From Sphagnum compactum (Eukaryota; Bryophyta; Sphagnopsida; Sphagnales): DNA of 64,000 nt. How positions within the stretch are numbered: the stretch's first letter is position 1; every line of letters begins with the position of its first letter. Of the stretch, positions 24,936-37,170 are shown piece by piece. Location: positions 868,001 to 932,000 of the forward strand of contig OZ234494.1 in the NCBI GenBank assembly GCA_965153455.1, given 5' to 3'. The notes under the pieces are model-generated. The model ran no database searches, was not told the origin of the DNA, and was given only the letters and a program-made list of their open reading frames with translations. The position numbers were made by a program, and so were the translations under genes.

Positions 24936-27900
24936 TTTTTCCTGTGCGCGATCGCCCTCTGTTTGCGTGTTTTGTTTTTTTTGGATGCATTATCGTTTTC
25001 TTGGGGGCTTTTGTTACTAGATAGATCTGTAGTGGCAATGTCGGTATAGATCTGGGTGTTGTAATCTTTTTGTTTACATTCTAGAGGAAAAGCCTGGGAG
25101 GATTTATACTGTCTTTTGTCTTGGTTTCTTGTTTGGCTTCTAGGAGGGAAGGCCAAGGGAGGACTTCCTTGTTGTAGTCTTGTTCAGGAGAGTTGTTCAA
25201 GAGTACTTTATCATGTCCGTCGTCGTCTCTAGGTTATGTACGTACATGAGCCCCCAGCCAGGGTTACAGTGCGCCTGCTTTCCTAAAGGCTCTTTCTGCC
25301 AGTTTGTTTTCTAGCACGACGGGTGGTCTGGGAAGGAAAGGAAATGAGACAAAACGAAACACCATGTATTGTATTCTTGGGTTTTTGTGGCGTGTTGTAC
25401 ATGGTATAAGGGATGTTGGTTGTGGGTGGCGAGAGGATGTTGTGAGAGAATGTTGTGATGTAGCGAAGAAACCTGCCTTTTGGATTGTTCTGATGTTTTC
25501 TTGTGGTTGTCGCGATAGTTTAACCCAACCTACATGAATATACACTAAGTAACACACAGTTTGTCTGTTTGTTGTTGGGTTTTGTTTTTGCTGATTGTTG
25601 CCAGCACTACAGTACTGTTTCCTCTTTGTTAAGAACGGGCAGATCTGGAGTTGGGTTTTCGAGATCATGGGCAGATCTGCAGTCTACTTATAGTCATGTC
25701 AGATCTGATTTCTAGATCTATATTTCTTTGAAGAGTCATGTGGATCAGATCATGGGCCGCGCATGAATAGTCCGGCCACGAGTAACTAACCCAGGATTAC
25801 AAATTTACTCAATGCTCTCTGGAGCTTCTGCGGCTCCAAAGTACCCATTACTCATGGGGAAGCTGCTGTGGTACCAAAGCCAGCCGGCCAGTCACTGCAT
25901 GTGACAAGGATTCCTGGAGGTTCGTTCTCTGGGTTTTCTTTGTCTTTTCAGTTGTCGAGATCTGTGGGGTGCCAGAAGCTTCATATAGCATTGAGTGTAT
26001 TTGTGACCCTGTTGAATATGGATCTAGTAAAGGGAGGGGCCTGCAGCCGCCCTTGTCATCAGCACATGTATGTTTAAGGTGTTTTGGTTTCCAGCCTGAT
26101 GATGAGGCACCTCAGGGATGCAAATACAAAAGGTAACGAAGTACTTGATCCACATCCCACCCGAGGCAAACTGCTTATAACTGCTTCTTGCTGGTTTTAT
26201 ACTATTTTAGAATCTTTTGTGTAGAACGTCCTGAACGCGCATGGCTCTCATGAGTACATAATAAATCTGAAAAACCTCAAGGAATTCATGCAATGCATGC
26301 TGTGAATGAATCTGCAGTTTTTCAGAACAGACATGCTGCAAAGGAGCCAACAGTTTTCCTTGTATCCTTGATCTGATTTCTGGAACCCTTCTTCCTTGGA
26401 TGCTAGATCTGATGTCGGATCTATCACCCAAGATGTTCATGATGTTTGATAGTTATGGGTCTCATATGCCTCGTGCTTTGTCGCTATATGTGTGGAGTCT
26501 TCGCCTTCACAATTCGTCTAGGATCTAGGAACAGACAGTGATTTGCAGTCGAGAATCTATGAAGACAGGCAGGAGTTGGATGTCAAGATGTGAGGCTTAC
26601 TTCTTGATCAGAAACTTCAGTGTCACATGATCACGTCCTGCCAATCCAAACCCTACAACAATCCACAGCAGCTTCCTGATTTGAGTGTTGACAGCGACAT
26701 GCTTACATGACCCAGAAGCAGATCTTGCAGATCTAGCAATAGTTATGAGCTAGCTAGAAGATCACGTAGGGGACAGCTCGGCAATCAGCAATGAATGTAG
26801 TTGAAGAAATTGTCGAACTCCATGCGATTATTTAGCTGCTAAACACTTTGCAGAACTTACTGTCCTGCTGATCACAAAATGCTTCTTGGAATAAATATAT
26901 CTTGTAAGGGTGTTGCATACATGATCTCTCCAACTCTTTTGGTATGGGATCCGGGGAAGACTAGAAAGGGTTTGTAGCACCCAAGTGGGTTTTGACTCAT
27001 GCACAAATTACACATGGTTCAAGCTCCAGAATCCTAGTCTGCTACGAAATTGGATTACTTAAGGGAAATGAAGTAACTAGAACCCAAAGATGATTATACT
27101 TGAAGCTTCAGAGATTTTGTGAAGTTGAAGAAGTATTAAGGAAAGGGTAGACAATAGAAAGTAATTGCAGCTTACTATGAATTATGTCCACTAGAAACAG
27201 ACAATTTTCACATTAAATTTTGCAGAAAACCTAACTAGATGTTTATCAATAAAGCAGGTATTCAAAGTCATGTTTACATACAGCTGGTGAAGTGATCTGC
27301 ACAAGTTGTACACCCACTGCACGGTTGCATATTCTCGTGACCAGCGCAAAATTATTCCTTACAGTAACTGTCTAAGTATATATCTCCACATTGGCAACAA
27401 GCAAAAATAATTTCAGCAAAAACGCTGCCAATTTTTTTCTCCCCTTGAATGTACTTTGGTAATGGAATCAGCTGCAGCAAGTAAAAATTTCCTGATCAAT
27501 AGCGCATGGTGTATAACACTACTACCACAGCTCACAGCAGCAGCTAAAATATAAAGCTAGATTGATGGAAAAATCAAGAGAAAACCTAGACTGCTGGATA
27601 GTTATAGAATTTGCCTTAATTGGTGCAACAGATCAGATAACTAAAAAATACCCATTGCCTTAATTGGTGCAACAGATCAGGCAACTAAGAAATATCCATT
27701 GCCTTAATTGGTGCAACAGATCAGGCAACTAAGGAATACCCACTGATCTCACAGCAAAAAACTGAACAACTTCGAAGGAAAATGGAGTTGGAAAATATGG
27801 ACTAGGAATTGGAAGTTTGGAGATTCATAAAATTTATTTTTCCGCAATCTGCTTTTCCTGGATCAAAATAAGTGTTCATTTTTGCCATTTCCATTGCCAC

Positions 27901-30900
27901 CCATTAATTAATGAGATAGCTGATCTCCAGTTGTACATCTAGAATTTTCCATTTGTCTCATAATTTGGTTGAGATCAAGGTGCTTGCTTGCTTGCTTGGG
28001 GGGGGATTCTAGTTGTGCTGCATAGTATTATTAAGGGCTGAGCTGGTTTAAGTGATCTCTACAATTTCTAGAAATCATGATGAGGGGTTGTTGAAATCTT
28101 GAGGATTTGAAAATTTTGAAATGATGGATATCTTAATGTGATATATTATCAGGTTTGAAGTCTTGAAATCCATTACCAAATTGAGTTATATAATATAAAG
28201 ATTTAGAGAGATAATCAGCCCAAGGCTGTTGAATTTAAGCCATGAACATGGAGTGCAAATTTAGTAGTTTATATTATTGTGCCAATTTAGTCTGCCCAAA
28301 ACCCTAATTTTAATACAGAGTTGGTTTAAATTCCTGGCAATACTACTGAGTTCTGACTTGTTAAGTAAATATCAAGTTCCAGATATAATGGTGTTACTAA
28401 AGTATAGATTTTTATTTTTTTTCCTCCCCAACTTTGCAAGGGAGTAAATATCCTGCCACTCCTGACAATTGTATTATTATAATCTAGATTTTGTATGATG
28501 AAAATTATTCAAGTTATAATTAGTGTGCAAAATTATTGCACAAAATAGTCTACATGTATGTTGGTAGTCTTCATTTGAACTTGAACCATAAATTTACTCT
28601 TGGAATTGTACTTGGGTGTCATACAGAGGTTCATGAAAACTATTAGTGCTTTGCAAGCAAAAACTAGCTTTGTAAATTAATTAACTTAAGACCTCCTACT
28701 ACCCTAATTACACTAAAACTAGGAATGATAATTTCTAAAAAATTCTGATTTTTTAGAAAAATTGAAGCTACTGTTTCTGATGTTTTAAAAAATAGACAGT
28801 CTAGCCCCAAATTATGTACAGAGTCGGTTCATTTCAAGCTTGGGAAATATTTCTGTTTGAGCATTATGTACTACAAACATTGAGAAAGTGCAAGAATTAG
28901 TGCATCCTAAACCCTAAAGCCTGCACTGAATTGTGATGCAAATTAGTAGCAGCTGAAAACAGCGAAATTAATTGCAGGTGGAATTGGGAATTGCAGCTCT
29001 GTTGCCATGGATCAAGATTCTATCAGATTGCTACAAATCAGAGCACCCACCTCAACACAAATTTTCTTTGATGAATAAAGCAGCACACCATCCCCTGGTA
29101 GCCTTCAAGACAGGACCTCAGAAGGTTCAAGTCCTAGGGGTAGCTTTCAGAAGTGTCGGCAGCTGTTCAGGTATTGAAATCCCATGATCACTAGAGATCC
29201 TGTGAACAGTGTGTGATTAGAAGAATGCTGCCCAAGTTGACAGCAATTCTTGTAAGTATAAATAAATTATAATTGTCAACAAGTGCATCAAATTCTTGAA
29301 AGCAATCATCACAAAAATAATTGTAAATCCATAGATCCCCTGAGGCACACAAGCTAAGGACAATTTTTTTCCAATTTTGCAGTTCCAGTTCATGATTCGA
29401 AAATCAAGAGGAACCAGATTTTGTTAAATGGGCCAAGCATATACAAGGTTTTGCTTCATCAATCAATATAGGTCATAAAAGCTTTTGGTCCCACACAGTA
29501 AAAAAGACAAAGCAAGCAATAGCAACTGCAGTATACATAGTGATTCAAGCATTCGTGAGACTAGTGATTACCAACTTAGGCAACTCGTGCCAGATCTGCA
29601 GTATTTTAGAACCGGTGAAACTCGTCAAATTCATCTCTGAACAGCAAGTGAAATGGATCATCTCTTCAGGGCATGTCTTCTCAAGGATCATAACACAACG
29701 AAACCAGACTAGAAATCTGGATGGTTTTGAAGTGTAGAAAACTTAGCTGATCTGAGATTTGAATCTTTGCCCCAGGATGCAGCCAAACTTTGGAAAAAAT
29801 CCTGGATCTGCTCCAGCAGGAAAGTGCAGATCACTCAAAATTATACTTAACTGAAAGATTGAGTGATTGCATAAACTTGCAAATAGATCCAGCTAGGAAT
29901 AATAAAGAGGACCCTGTAGTGGGCTCTTCTTTAAAGCCACATATGGCGAAGGATTCCTGTCACTATCTCTGTGCAGCACCATCTTGGGTGCAATTATGAC
30001 TGAATGTGAAACAGGACGATTTGACCTGTGAGAAGACAAGATCGAGATATCACCAAAGTAAATTGGACCAGAGATTGCCTTTTTTTTGCGCCTGCGTACT
30101 ATTGTTGGAGCTGGGAATGTGGACTTTTTGACTAGGTTGCCGAGTGCTGAACATGGTATTGGACAGTATGATGCACCACCTGCGATCTTCTTCGGTTGTT
30201 GCCAGCAATTAAGAAGGTTTGTCCACGAGAATTGGCAGCATTTTTGCACTGTCTGATCTGCAGCTGGGAACTCTTGACTCAGTTTGTACTCCAGAACGTC
30301 TATACCTGAAATCAGCTGGTGAGAAACCTGTGGGCTCATAACAACAGGGAGGCATACGCCTATCAATTGCTGTTGACCCTTCCCCTTTGTCATCGTTGCT
30401 TGAGCTGCAGCTATGAATCCCCCACGTTGGTGAGTTTCAGAAGACACCTGAGAACAGAACAGTACAACTGTTGGCCCGAAGATCACATTATCCCACCACC
30501 CAGCAAACGGAAGGATTTGCAGTCCACGCATAGATAATGCATCACGTGGAGAATTACTGATATCTTCATTATACCTAGAGGTACATGTTCAAATTAGTAT
30601 TAAACTGCAAAGAACTTCAACCCTAAACAGCATTAATTTATTTCAGATGGAGCCTGGGAGAAGTATCACAGCCAAGCTGGGTACAGGAACAATATCAATG
30701 CCATATTGGATCAGTGCTCAAAGAGAATGTCTCCACAATACTCATGCGTGTACCTAATAAGACACCAAAAGTGGTTTTTGACAAGAATCACCTGTGCTGC
30801 ATGGTCGTACGCTTCAGTAGTGAACACTCTCTGGCTTAGATCTTCATGCCCAAATTCCATCACCAGCTGCTGGGGGCTTGCCGATAGAGCTTGCAACACG

Positions 30901-31300
30901 GAGGTTTTGATGGTTACCATATTCAATCTAGCAATATCTTTCTGCCTCATTGTCGAGTCAGCTCAGCTGGTGCTTACATTATAAGATCTGTGCAAAAGAC
31001 CAAGGCACACATGATATGATCAGGAAATTTTTTTCACACTACCAAAAATGTATGTACAACCTTGAAATGACATAGAACATTCCTCCATGTGCCTTCTGAT
31101 TTAATTCCAAATGGACAGCAGCTGCAGAGAATAAACATGGACACTATAATCTTATTCAGTATAAAATTCCTGGCATACAGTTGCACTTCAACACTGAGCA
31201 CTTAAGAAAGAGCAAGCTAGTATGCAAATGTTCCTACTATTGCCAAAAATGTCTGAAGTAGCGACGATAAGTATCCTGAAGTACCTCAGAACCGGAGCCT
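24936..31300. other. G+C-richer island, probably transcribed, product unknown
   Basis: About 6.4 kb with balanced composition, few homopolymers and little repeat content, unlike both flanks. The palindrome AGATCT, often as CAGATCTG, recurs at least a dozen times (for example near 25021, 25641, 25671, 25699, 26405, 26720, 29590). Open frames are modest: 25264-25668 (-), 28972-29187 (+), 29893-30531 (-, 212 codons), 30711-30950 (-). None resembles a family I know, and I found no conserved plant microRNA, tRNA or snRNA. It could be a long noncoding RNA gene, a long leader with introns, or a degenerate gene. Confidence 0.4.
27613..27744. repeat. Three perfect-length tandem copies of a 44-bp unit
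   Basis: Copies start at 27613, 27657 and 27701, each beginning GCCTTAATTGGTGCAACAGA and ending near ATACCCATT. Copies 2 and 3 are nearly identical, implying recent expansion inside the island. Confidence 0.95.
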
Positions 31301-32320
31301 TCTAAAATTTTACTAATATTTTCTTAGAAAACCGACAATCCAGGCGATCGTAGAGCACATGACGATCGAAAAACACAAAAATATAAAGATCTCGAGGGGA
31401 AAAAAAACGAAGAAAAAAAAAGGACAGCAATGCGGTAAGTGAATAAAGCTGCAGAAAAATAGGTGTCTTTGTCCGCGACGCTCGGCCGAATTTGGAATTG
31501 TGAAGTAGATTAGGAAGACGGATACAAACCGAAGTACTCAGGCCTGCTTGACGGGAAGAATGGACAGCGCAAGCAGAAACAGCATATGAACGAAGGAAGT
31601 GCGAGCAAGTCAGTACCTGACTGAGAATGCAATAATCGCATGAATGTCTTGGTATTCGTCCGACTTTATTTCCCCGCAACCAAAGCTTCAAAATCGGGAA
31701 GCATAACAGCAGAGCTTCCAACGAGCAGAAGCTCATAAACTGACAGATGATGCTCGAGAGACTTTCCTTATCACAGCTGCTGCACTAGACTATATAAAAA
31801 ATGCAACGGCACTCCTGAGGAAATAAAATCCAAACAAAAATGGAAAGAAAGAAAAGAGATCTATGATCTGTAACGAATCAGAAAAAAAATCCCGCACATG
31901 ATGCCAAGGAAGATTGCGGTCGCATATTTACAGCACCTGAAAGAAAGAAACAGTGCGCATTCGAACATTTCGTGATGTACAAAACATCCTGCCATAAACA
32001 CCGGCCGCATGAGAAAGAATTTTCGAATTGACTTTGCAAACAAAACAAGAAACAGGGGAGAAAACGAAGACGAAAATAGAAACATGGACCGTGAAACCAA
32101 CCAAGAATGAATGGAACACGAGGAATGCGAACGGCAACATATATTTTTTTAAACAAAAAAAGAAAAGGAAGTTGATCATGGAAAACAAAAAAAATGCTGA
32201 AGTTGCCGTGAGAAAACCGTTGCGAAGAAATCGCCGCAAATCACGCCACCGCTTTGGAGCAAGCGAGCGAGTTGAACAAGAAGAAGAAGACAGCGTTGCA
32301 AACGGAAACATTCCAGGAAG
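31301..32320. promoter_or_regulatory. CpG-containing right edge of the island, possible - strand promoter
   Basis: The segment contains CG-rich blocks (around 31470-31500 and 32210-32300) among A-rich runs on the + strand. On the - strand an open frame 31928-32311 begins with a Ser/Arg-rich stretch (MFPFATLSSSSCSTRSLAPK) that resembles either a leader or an organelle-targeting start, then turns into low-complexity Phe-rich sequence. A second long - strand frame is 31302-31736. Neither is recognisable. If this is a promoter it would face the one at 24.5 kb. Confidence 0.3.
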
Positions 32321-32517
32321 AGTAAAATATTCTCCATCATTAAGCCCGTGATTAGTAACAATGATTAATTAGCACATAAATTAATTAGAAACCAATCCTT
32401 CTAATTACCCACCTGCTCCCTCCCTCAAGAGTAAAACATTCTCCATCATTAAGCCGTGATTAGTAACAATGATTAATTAGCACATAAATTAATTAGAAAC
32501 CAATCCCTCTAATTACC
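32321..32517. repeat. Tandem duplication, period about 110 bp
   Basis: GTAAAATATTCTCCATCATT at 32321 and GTAAAACATTCTCCATCATT at about 32431 each continue through AAGCC(C)GTGATTAGTAACA to CTAATTACC. The copies differ at only a few positions. The repeat marks the right boundary of the G+C-rich island. Confidence 0.92.
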
Positions 32518-33245
32518 AAGGTCCTTCACGAGTAGTACATACTAATTAGTAATTACCTACTTAAGAAGTGATGATTCGGACATAAGTAATAACACACTAA
32601 AACACTAATTAGAGAATTAGTGTTTGCTGCCGTGCAGTTTAGTTGATCTGGAGTCACTAAAACAGGCACACAAAATAGGTCAACTTTTTCGGTACTTCCC
32701 TACTTTTCCACAAACGGTCAAAAATGAAAAATCTTTAAAAATCGGGTGCCCTAAATCCGCGCAAATAAATGCCCCCACTTATACACCAAGCCTATTAAAA
32801 GGTTACAATAATTAAAAATAATAAATTCTAAGGGGTTAGAGAGTAGTACCTACCAGTTTTTTTTTTGTTTTTTTCAATTTTGTGGCGATCATCCACAAGG
32901 AGATTTAGCCACTTTTGGCTATAGAACAGCTTATGAAATTAAAATTTCTTAAAATTTATTAAATGTTTTAGAATTCTTTTATATCCTGGTTTGCTTGCTT
33001 GCTTGAACAATGTTTAGAAACATGATGGTTTTTTTTTTTTTTTTTTTTTAAATTTTAATTTTTAATTTTCATTTTTGACAACTTGTTTTTGAAAGAAAGG
33101 GAATATTTAATAGAATTTTTTAAATCACCGAATGATTTTCGCCAAAAAGAAAAAAAAACAATACCCATCTTGGACGTTGGAAATTGGGTTTTCTTCACCA
33201 AAAAAAAGAAATTTAATTTTGAAAATGTGGCAAATTCTTTTGAGG
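32518..33245. other. A+T-rich intergenic DNA
   Basis: Homopolymer T runs (for example 33030-33050). Nothing recognised. Confidence 0.5.
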
Positions 33246-33422
33246 AAAACCCATAGTTGACACTTTAAAACAAGGGGGCTTTTTTTTTATTGCAAAATTT
33301 TCACCCAAAAATGTCTCAAAATAGGGCAAAAGAAAACCCATAGTTGAGGCTTTAAAAACAAGGGCTTTTTTTTTTTGTTGTTGCAAATTTTCATCCAAGA
33401 ATGTCACAAAAATAGGGCAAAA
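33246..33422. repeat. Tandem duplication, period 87 bp
   Basis: Two copies start AAAACCCATAGTTGA at 33246 and 33333, each continuing TTTAAAA.CAAGGG.CTTTTT, TTTTCA.CCAA.AATGTC and AATAGGGCAAAA. Confidence 0.88.
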
Positions 33423-34041
33423 TTAGCCATACAAAAAAAAATAAAAATCATTCATCATAAATAATTGTTATACGGCACACCCAAAAATTAGCTTCATTAA
33501 TGGTCTGTGTAAATTAAATATTTATTTTAAAATATTTTAAAATAAATTAAAGTACATGTTTGGGTGGTGGCATGGGTAATATGACAACAACATTTAAGCT
33601 TTTTTTTTTTTTTAAATGGAAATGAATGACAAATGATACCAATGTGTAGGGTGGGTGGGATGACACTTGATACTGGGTAGTTAAGTTAGGTGGATGATCA
33701 AGGCAAGGGAATTTGCAGCACAAACTTATACTTCAAATTTTTTTTTTAATTTTTTTTTAAAAAAATATGTATACTTAATTTTTTATTTTTTTATTTTTTG
33801 GAAATTTATTTTTTTAATTTTTAAAAATAATAATAATACTATATTGTGTTTAGTTGGAAAGAGGTGGAAGAGAAAGGGGGTAGTGTGAGTCAGTGTGCAG
33901 AGGGGGTGGTGGGTCATTCATGGGTTGTCTACAAACTTTGTAGTTTGGTGTAAATTGTCACCAAAGAGGCCCTTTTTTTTAAGGCCCAAAAATGGCCTGA
34001 GGGCTGCTGGCTGCCATAAATTGAATCCAATGTAGACACCA
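33423..34041. other. A+T-rich intergenic DNA
   Basis: T- and A-homopolymers between 33600 and 33840. No gene recognised. Confidence 0.5.
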
Positions 34042-34251
34042 GTGTTTTTGTTTGTTTGTTTTGTTGAGATTTTGATATTTCAAATGCATTAGTGAAATTT
34101 TGTTATTGCAAAATGGGAGTAAGTTTTTGGTGTACAAGCATGGGAGCTTTGTTTGTTTGTTTGTTTTGTTGAGATTTTGATATTTCAAATGCATTAGTGA
34201 AATTTTGTTATTGCAAAATGGGAGTAAGTTTTTGGTATACGAGCATGGGAG
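34042..34251. repeat. Tandem duplication, period 105 bp
   Basis: TTGTTGAGATTTTGATATTT starts at 34061 and again at 34166; both copies run through CAAATGCATTAGTGAAATTT, AATGGGAGTAAGTTTTTGG and GCATGGGAGCTT with very few differences, indicating a recent event. It makes an internally repeated open frame on the - strand (33979-34257). Confidence 0.95.
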
Positions 34252-34739
34252 CTTCATGAGTCAAAAACCAATTCTACATGGTTTTGAGAATCGTTGGTCA
34301 CGGCTCAAGATGAGTTTCTTGGATTTTTTTTTATTTTTTTTGAGAACCATTGGTCAAGGGTTGCTCATATATATATATATATACCCTACCCCGTACCCAC
34401 CGATCCTTCCTTTGATTTTCAAAAGAGAGAACCATCCAACACTAGTGTTTTCTATTCAAAGCAAGCTTCATTTTCCCACTTTTTAAGTGTTGATGTGTTT
34501 GATGGATTGAATTATCAAACCTTGGAGGTGTTGGATGAAACGTGTTTTTTTTTTGGAAGAGAACAAGTATGGAGTTATGTGGATGGGATTGAAGTTTGGT
34601 AATCAATTATCATACTCGTGCAAACCAACCCAATTGAAAAGGTGCAAAGGAAAAAAACACATTTTCTTTGCACTAAAAAATCAATTGATTTACATTATGT
34701 CCCTTGACATGTCTAAGAGCAACCGTTTCACAAACAACT
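34252..34739. other. Intergenic DNA, nothing recognised
   Basis: An AT microsatellite lies at 34367-34382. Open frames at 34205-34804 (+) are not recognisable. Confidence 0.45.
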
Positions 34740-35740
34740 TGTTTCTTGTTAAAATTTTCATACTTGGGTATGTTATATGGATAACCTTTAAACACGATTC
34801 TTGAGGGGGGTTTAGGATATAGGGAGTCTCAAGATAGGGTCTTAGGTCATAGGTTACTTATGTTTAGGTTAAGCAATTGTTTAGGGTTTAGGTTACATGA
34901 ATCAACTACACTTAAAGGCGTCATTCTTTTCATGTGGGCCTTGGGAGCAAGAGATAAAAAATTTAGTAGGTCTTTTGTTTCATGTTTTTTTTTTCCCTTG
35001 CTCCAACTTGTGATTAACGATTACCTTTTGGGTGGTTGTTTTCCTTCATTCTTGCTAGAGAGCCTTGCTTTTCTTTTTTGGTTTATTCATTGTTGCATGT
35101 GTTGCTAGGTCTTTTTCATTTATTTTTTGTTACAAGTGTTTTTTTGTTTTTTGTTTTTTTCATTTTGCTCCTTGTTGTTTTCTTGTTTTTTTGCTACATG
35201 TAATTTTTTCTCTTGAAGCATTGTTCAAATGCTTCATTGTTTTTTTTTACTACATGTGTCAATTGTAGTTGTTAGAGGCGGATCTTGTGTTTCATGGGCA
35301 TTAATGCTGCTCATGCTTATTTTTGGTTAATTGTGGGCTTTTAGTGTTGTTAATTTTGTGTGTTGTTGATGCTACTTAAGCACTTCCAAGGTTGTTCAAT
35401 GTGTTGTAGGTACTATTCATGTGTGTTATAGGTGATGTTCAAACACTTTTAACATTGTTATGTGTGTTGCAAATGCTACTTGGGCATTATGGATGTTTTT
35501 TGAGGTGAGTTACAAGTGTTGTTGGTGTTGTTCAGGTGCTACCAAAAAATTTCAAAATGTTGCTAGGTGTTGTTGGTGTTTTTTGTGTGTTGCCAATGTG
35601 GTTTGTGGTGTTGTCAATGTTTGCAAATGTTACCAAGTGTTATTTGAATGTTGTGCAAGGTGTTTTTTTCAAGTACCACCACTACTAACCCCTTCTTTAC
35701 TTTTGCTCATGGTGTTGCCAGTGTTTTTCATAATATTTTC
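34740..35740 (+). repeat. Dispersed repeat family B, copy 1
   Basis: Aligns in direct orientation with about 62830-63530. Shared landmarks: TATATGGATAACCT, GTTTAGGTTA, GGCGTC or GGTGTCGT followed by TTCTCATGTGG, AAGAGATAAAAAA or AAAAGATAAAAAAC, CTTGAAGCATT, TGTGTGTTGT, TTCATGTGTGTTA and GTGTTTTTTTCAAGTA. It is long, G/T-rich, non-coding, and probably an old retroelement fragment. Confidence 0.75.
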
Positions 35741-36594
35741 CCCAATACATGACATGATAAATATGAATTTTCAAAAGTGTATACATCCTTTGTAAATTTT
35801 GTATTGAGTTTTTAAAAATATAACAATTTCAAATGATAATCATTATTTTTATTCTTATTTTGTATAATAAGCTCTAATTCTTTTCAACACATCATGTACA
35901 TTATACCCCATATTGATAAGTAGTAAAACACTTTTGAACTTTTCAAATTTTGGATCAAATTTTTTATAATTTTGAATTTTTGAATTTTTAGATTATTTTC
36001 ACATTTTCTAAGGTATGAAATTTTTTGAATGCGATTAATAGGTTTTTGTCATTTTATTTTTTTTCCCATCAAAATGTTTTTTGTTATATCAATCATTTTG
36101 ATAGGCTTTTGCAAAATTGACTCTTTCTAACACAATAGGTGTGCACTTTCAAATGTTTTAAATTGAAACATAAACTTAAAATTTTATTGAATGGATTTTT
36201 TATTTGAATTCCTGACATTGATCATATGAATGAAAAAACAACAACTTACCATGATTGCCATGGTTTTAAATGGAAAAACATAAATATTTCTCTAATTTTG
36301 ATTATTTTTTTTATAGTCCAAAGCCTTTTTTTGCTCATTGGATTATGATTACTCCCAGTTGTCTTTAATGTTCATACTTCGTTTTGGAATTTTTTTTTTT
36401 TACAATCGATTCCCAATTAAAACTTTTGTAACTAATTCTTTTTGTTTAACTTGTGTAGGATACATGTTTAAAACACTTCATTGGTGAACTAAAAAGATCA
36501 TTGATCTTCTTTATGTTTGTGTTGTGGGCTACATGTGATTTTCTTGAACATCTACATCATCCTCTTCATCTTTTCACAAGCACCCCATTACCTT
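35741..36594. other. A+T-rich intergenic DNA, nothing recognised
   Basis: No coding signal or repeat array seen. Confidence 0.5.
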
Positions 36595-37170
36595 TACTTA
36601 TTATTGTTTATTACCCTACTTGTAATCACTTAAGGACCCCTTGCCCCTCCCTCTTGTTGTTCATCATCCTAGACACAGTCTTAAGAACCTCGCACTCCTT
36701 TTTCTTGCTTGTTTTTTGTTGTCCTAATTAAGGTTTTTCGCATACCATGGACACCTCCTTTTTGTTGGTCATTGTCTTATTTGTGGTTTCTCAAGAACCC
36801 TTGACCCTCCTTGTTGTTCATCATCATGGTTGTGGTCTTAAGAATCCTGCCCCCCCTCCCTTTTGCTTGTTGTTCATCATCTTAATCATGTTTTCTAATC
36901 AAAAACCCATAGCCCCTCCCTCTTGTTGTTCATCATCTTAGTTGTGGTTTTAAAACCTTCACCCCTCTTTCTTGCTTGTTGTTTGTCATCTTGGTCGTGA
37001 TGTATCAAAAACGGACTAGCCCCTCCTTTTGTTTATTGTTTGTTGTCTTGGTCATGGTTTCACAAAAATTCATGGGCACCTCCTTCTTACTATTTGTACA
37101 TCTACTCATGGTCTCTCAAAAACTCATGGGCATTGTTGTTCATCATCTTGTTTGTCCAGTTTCTTTTTAA
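36595..37170. repeat. Diverged minisatellite, period about 60-65 bp, roughly nine copies
   Basis: The unit is approximately TTGTTGTTCATCATCTTAGT, then CATGGTTTCTCAAAAACCCA and CCCCTCCCTC, with much variation. Frames across it (36501-37355) are repeat translations. A related array is at 38395-38710. Confidence 0.82.

Noticed and set aside
24592-25038. 148-codon Arg/Glu-rich frame on the - strand
   Set aside because: Produced by the CT microsatellite and CpG-rich composition; not protein-like.
29893-30531. 212-codon open frame on the - strand in the G+C-rich island
   Set aside because: It is the longest unexplained frame in the window, but I see no domain, no matching neighbours and no convincing splice context. 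It is kept as part of the unexplained island rather than called a gene.
24936-31300. Conserved plant microRNA or TAS3 gene in the island
   Set aside because: I looked by eye for the cores of about a dozen conserved families (including miR156, 160, 166, 167, 171, 319, 390, 396 and 408) and found none. A small-RNA map is still needed.
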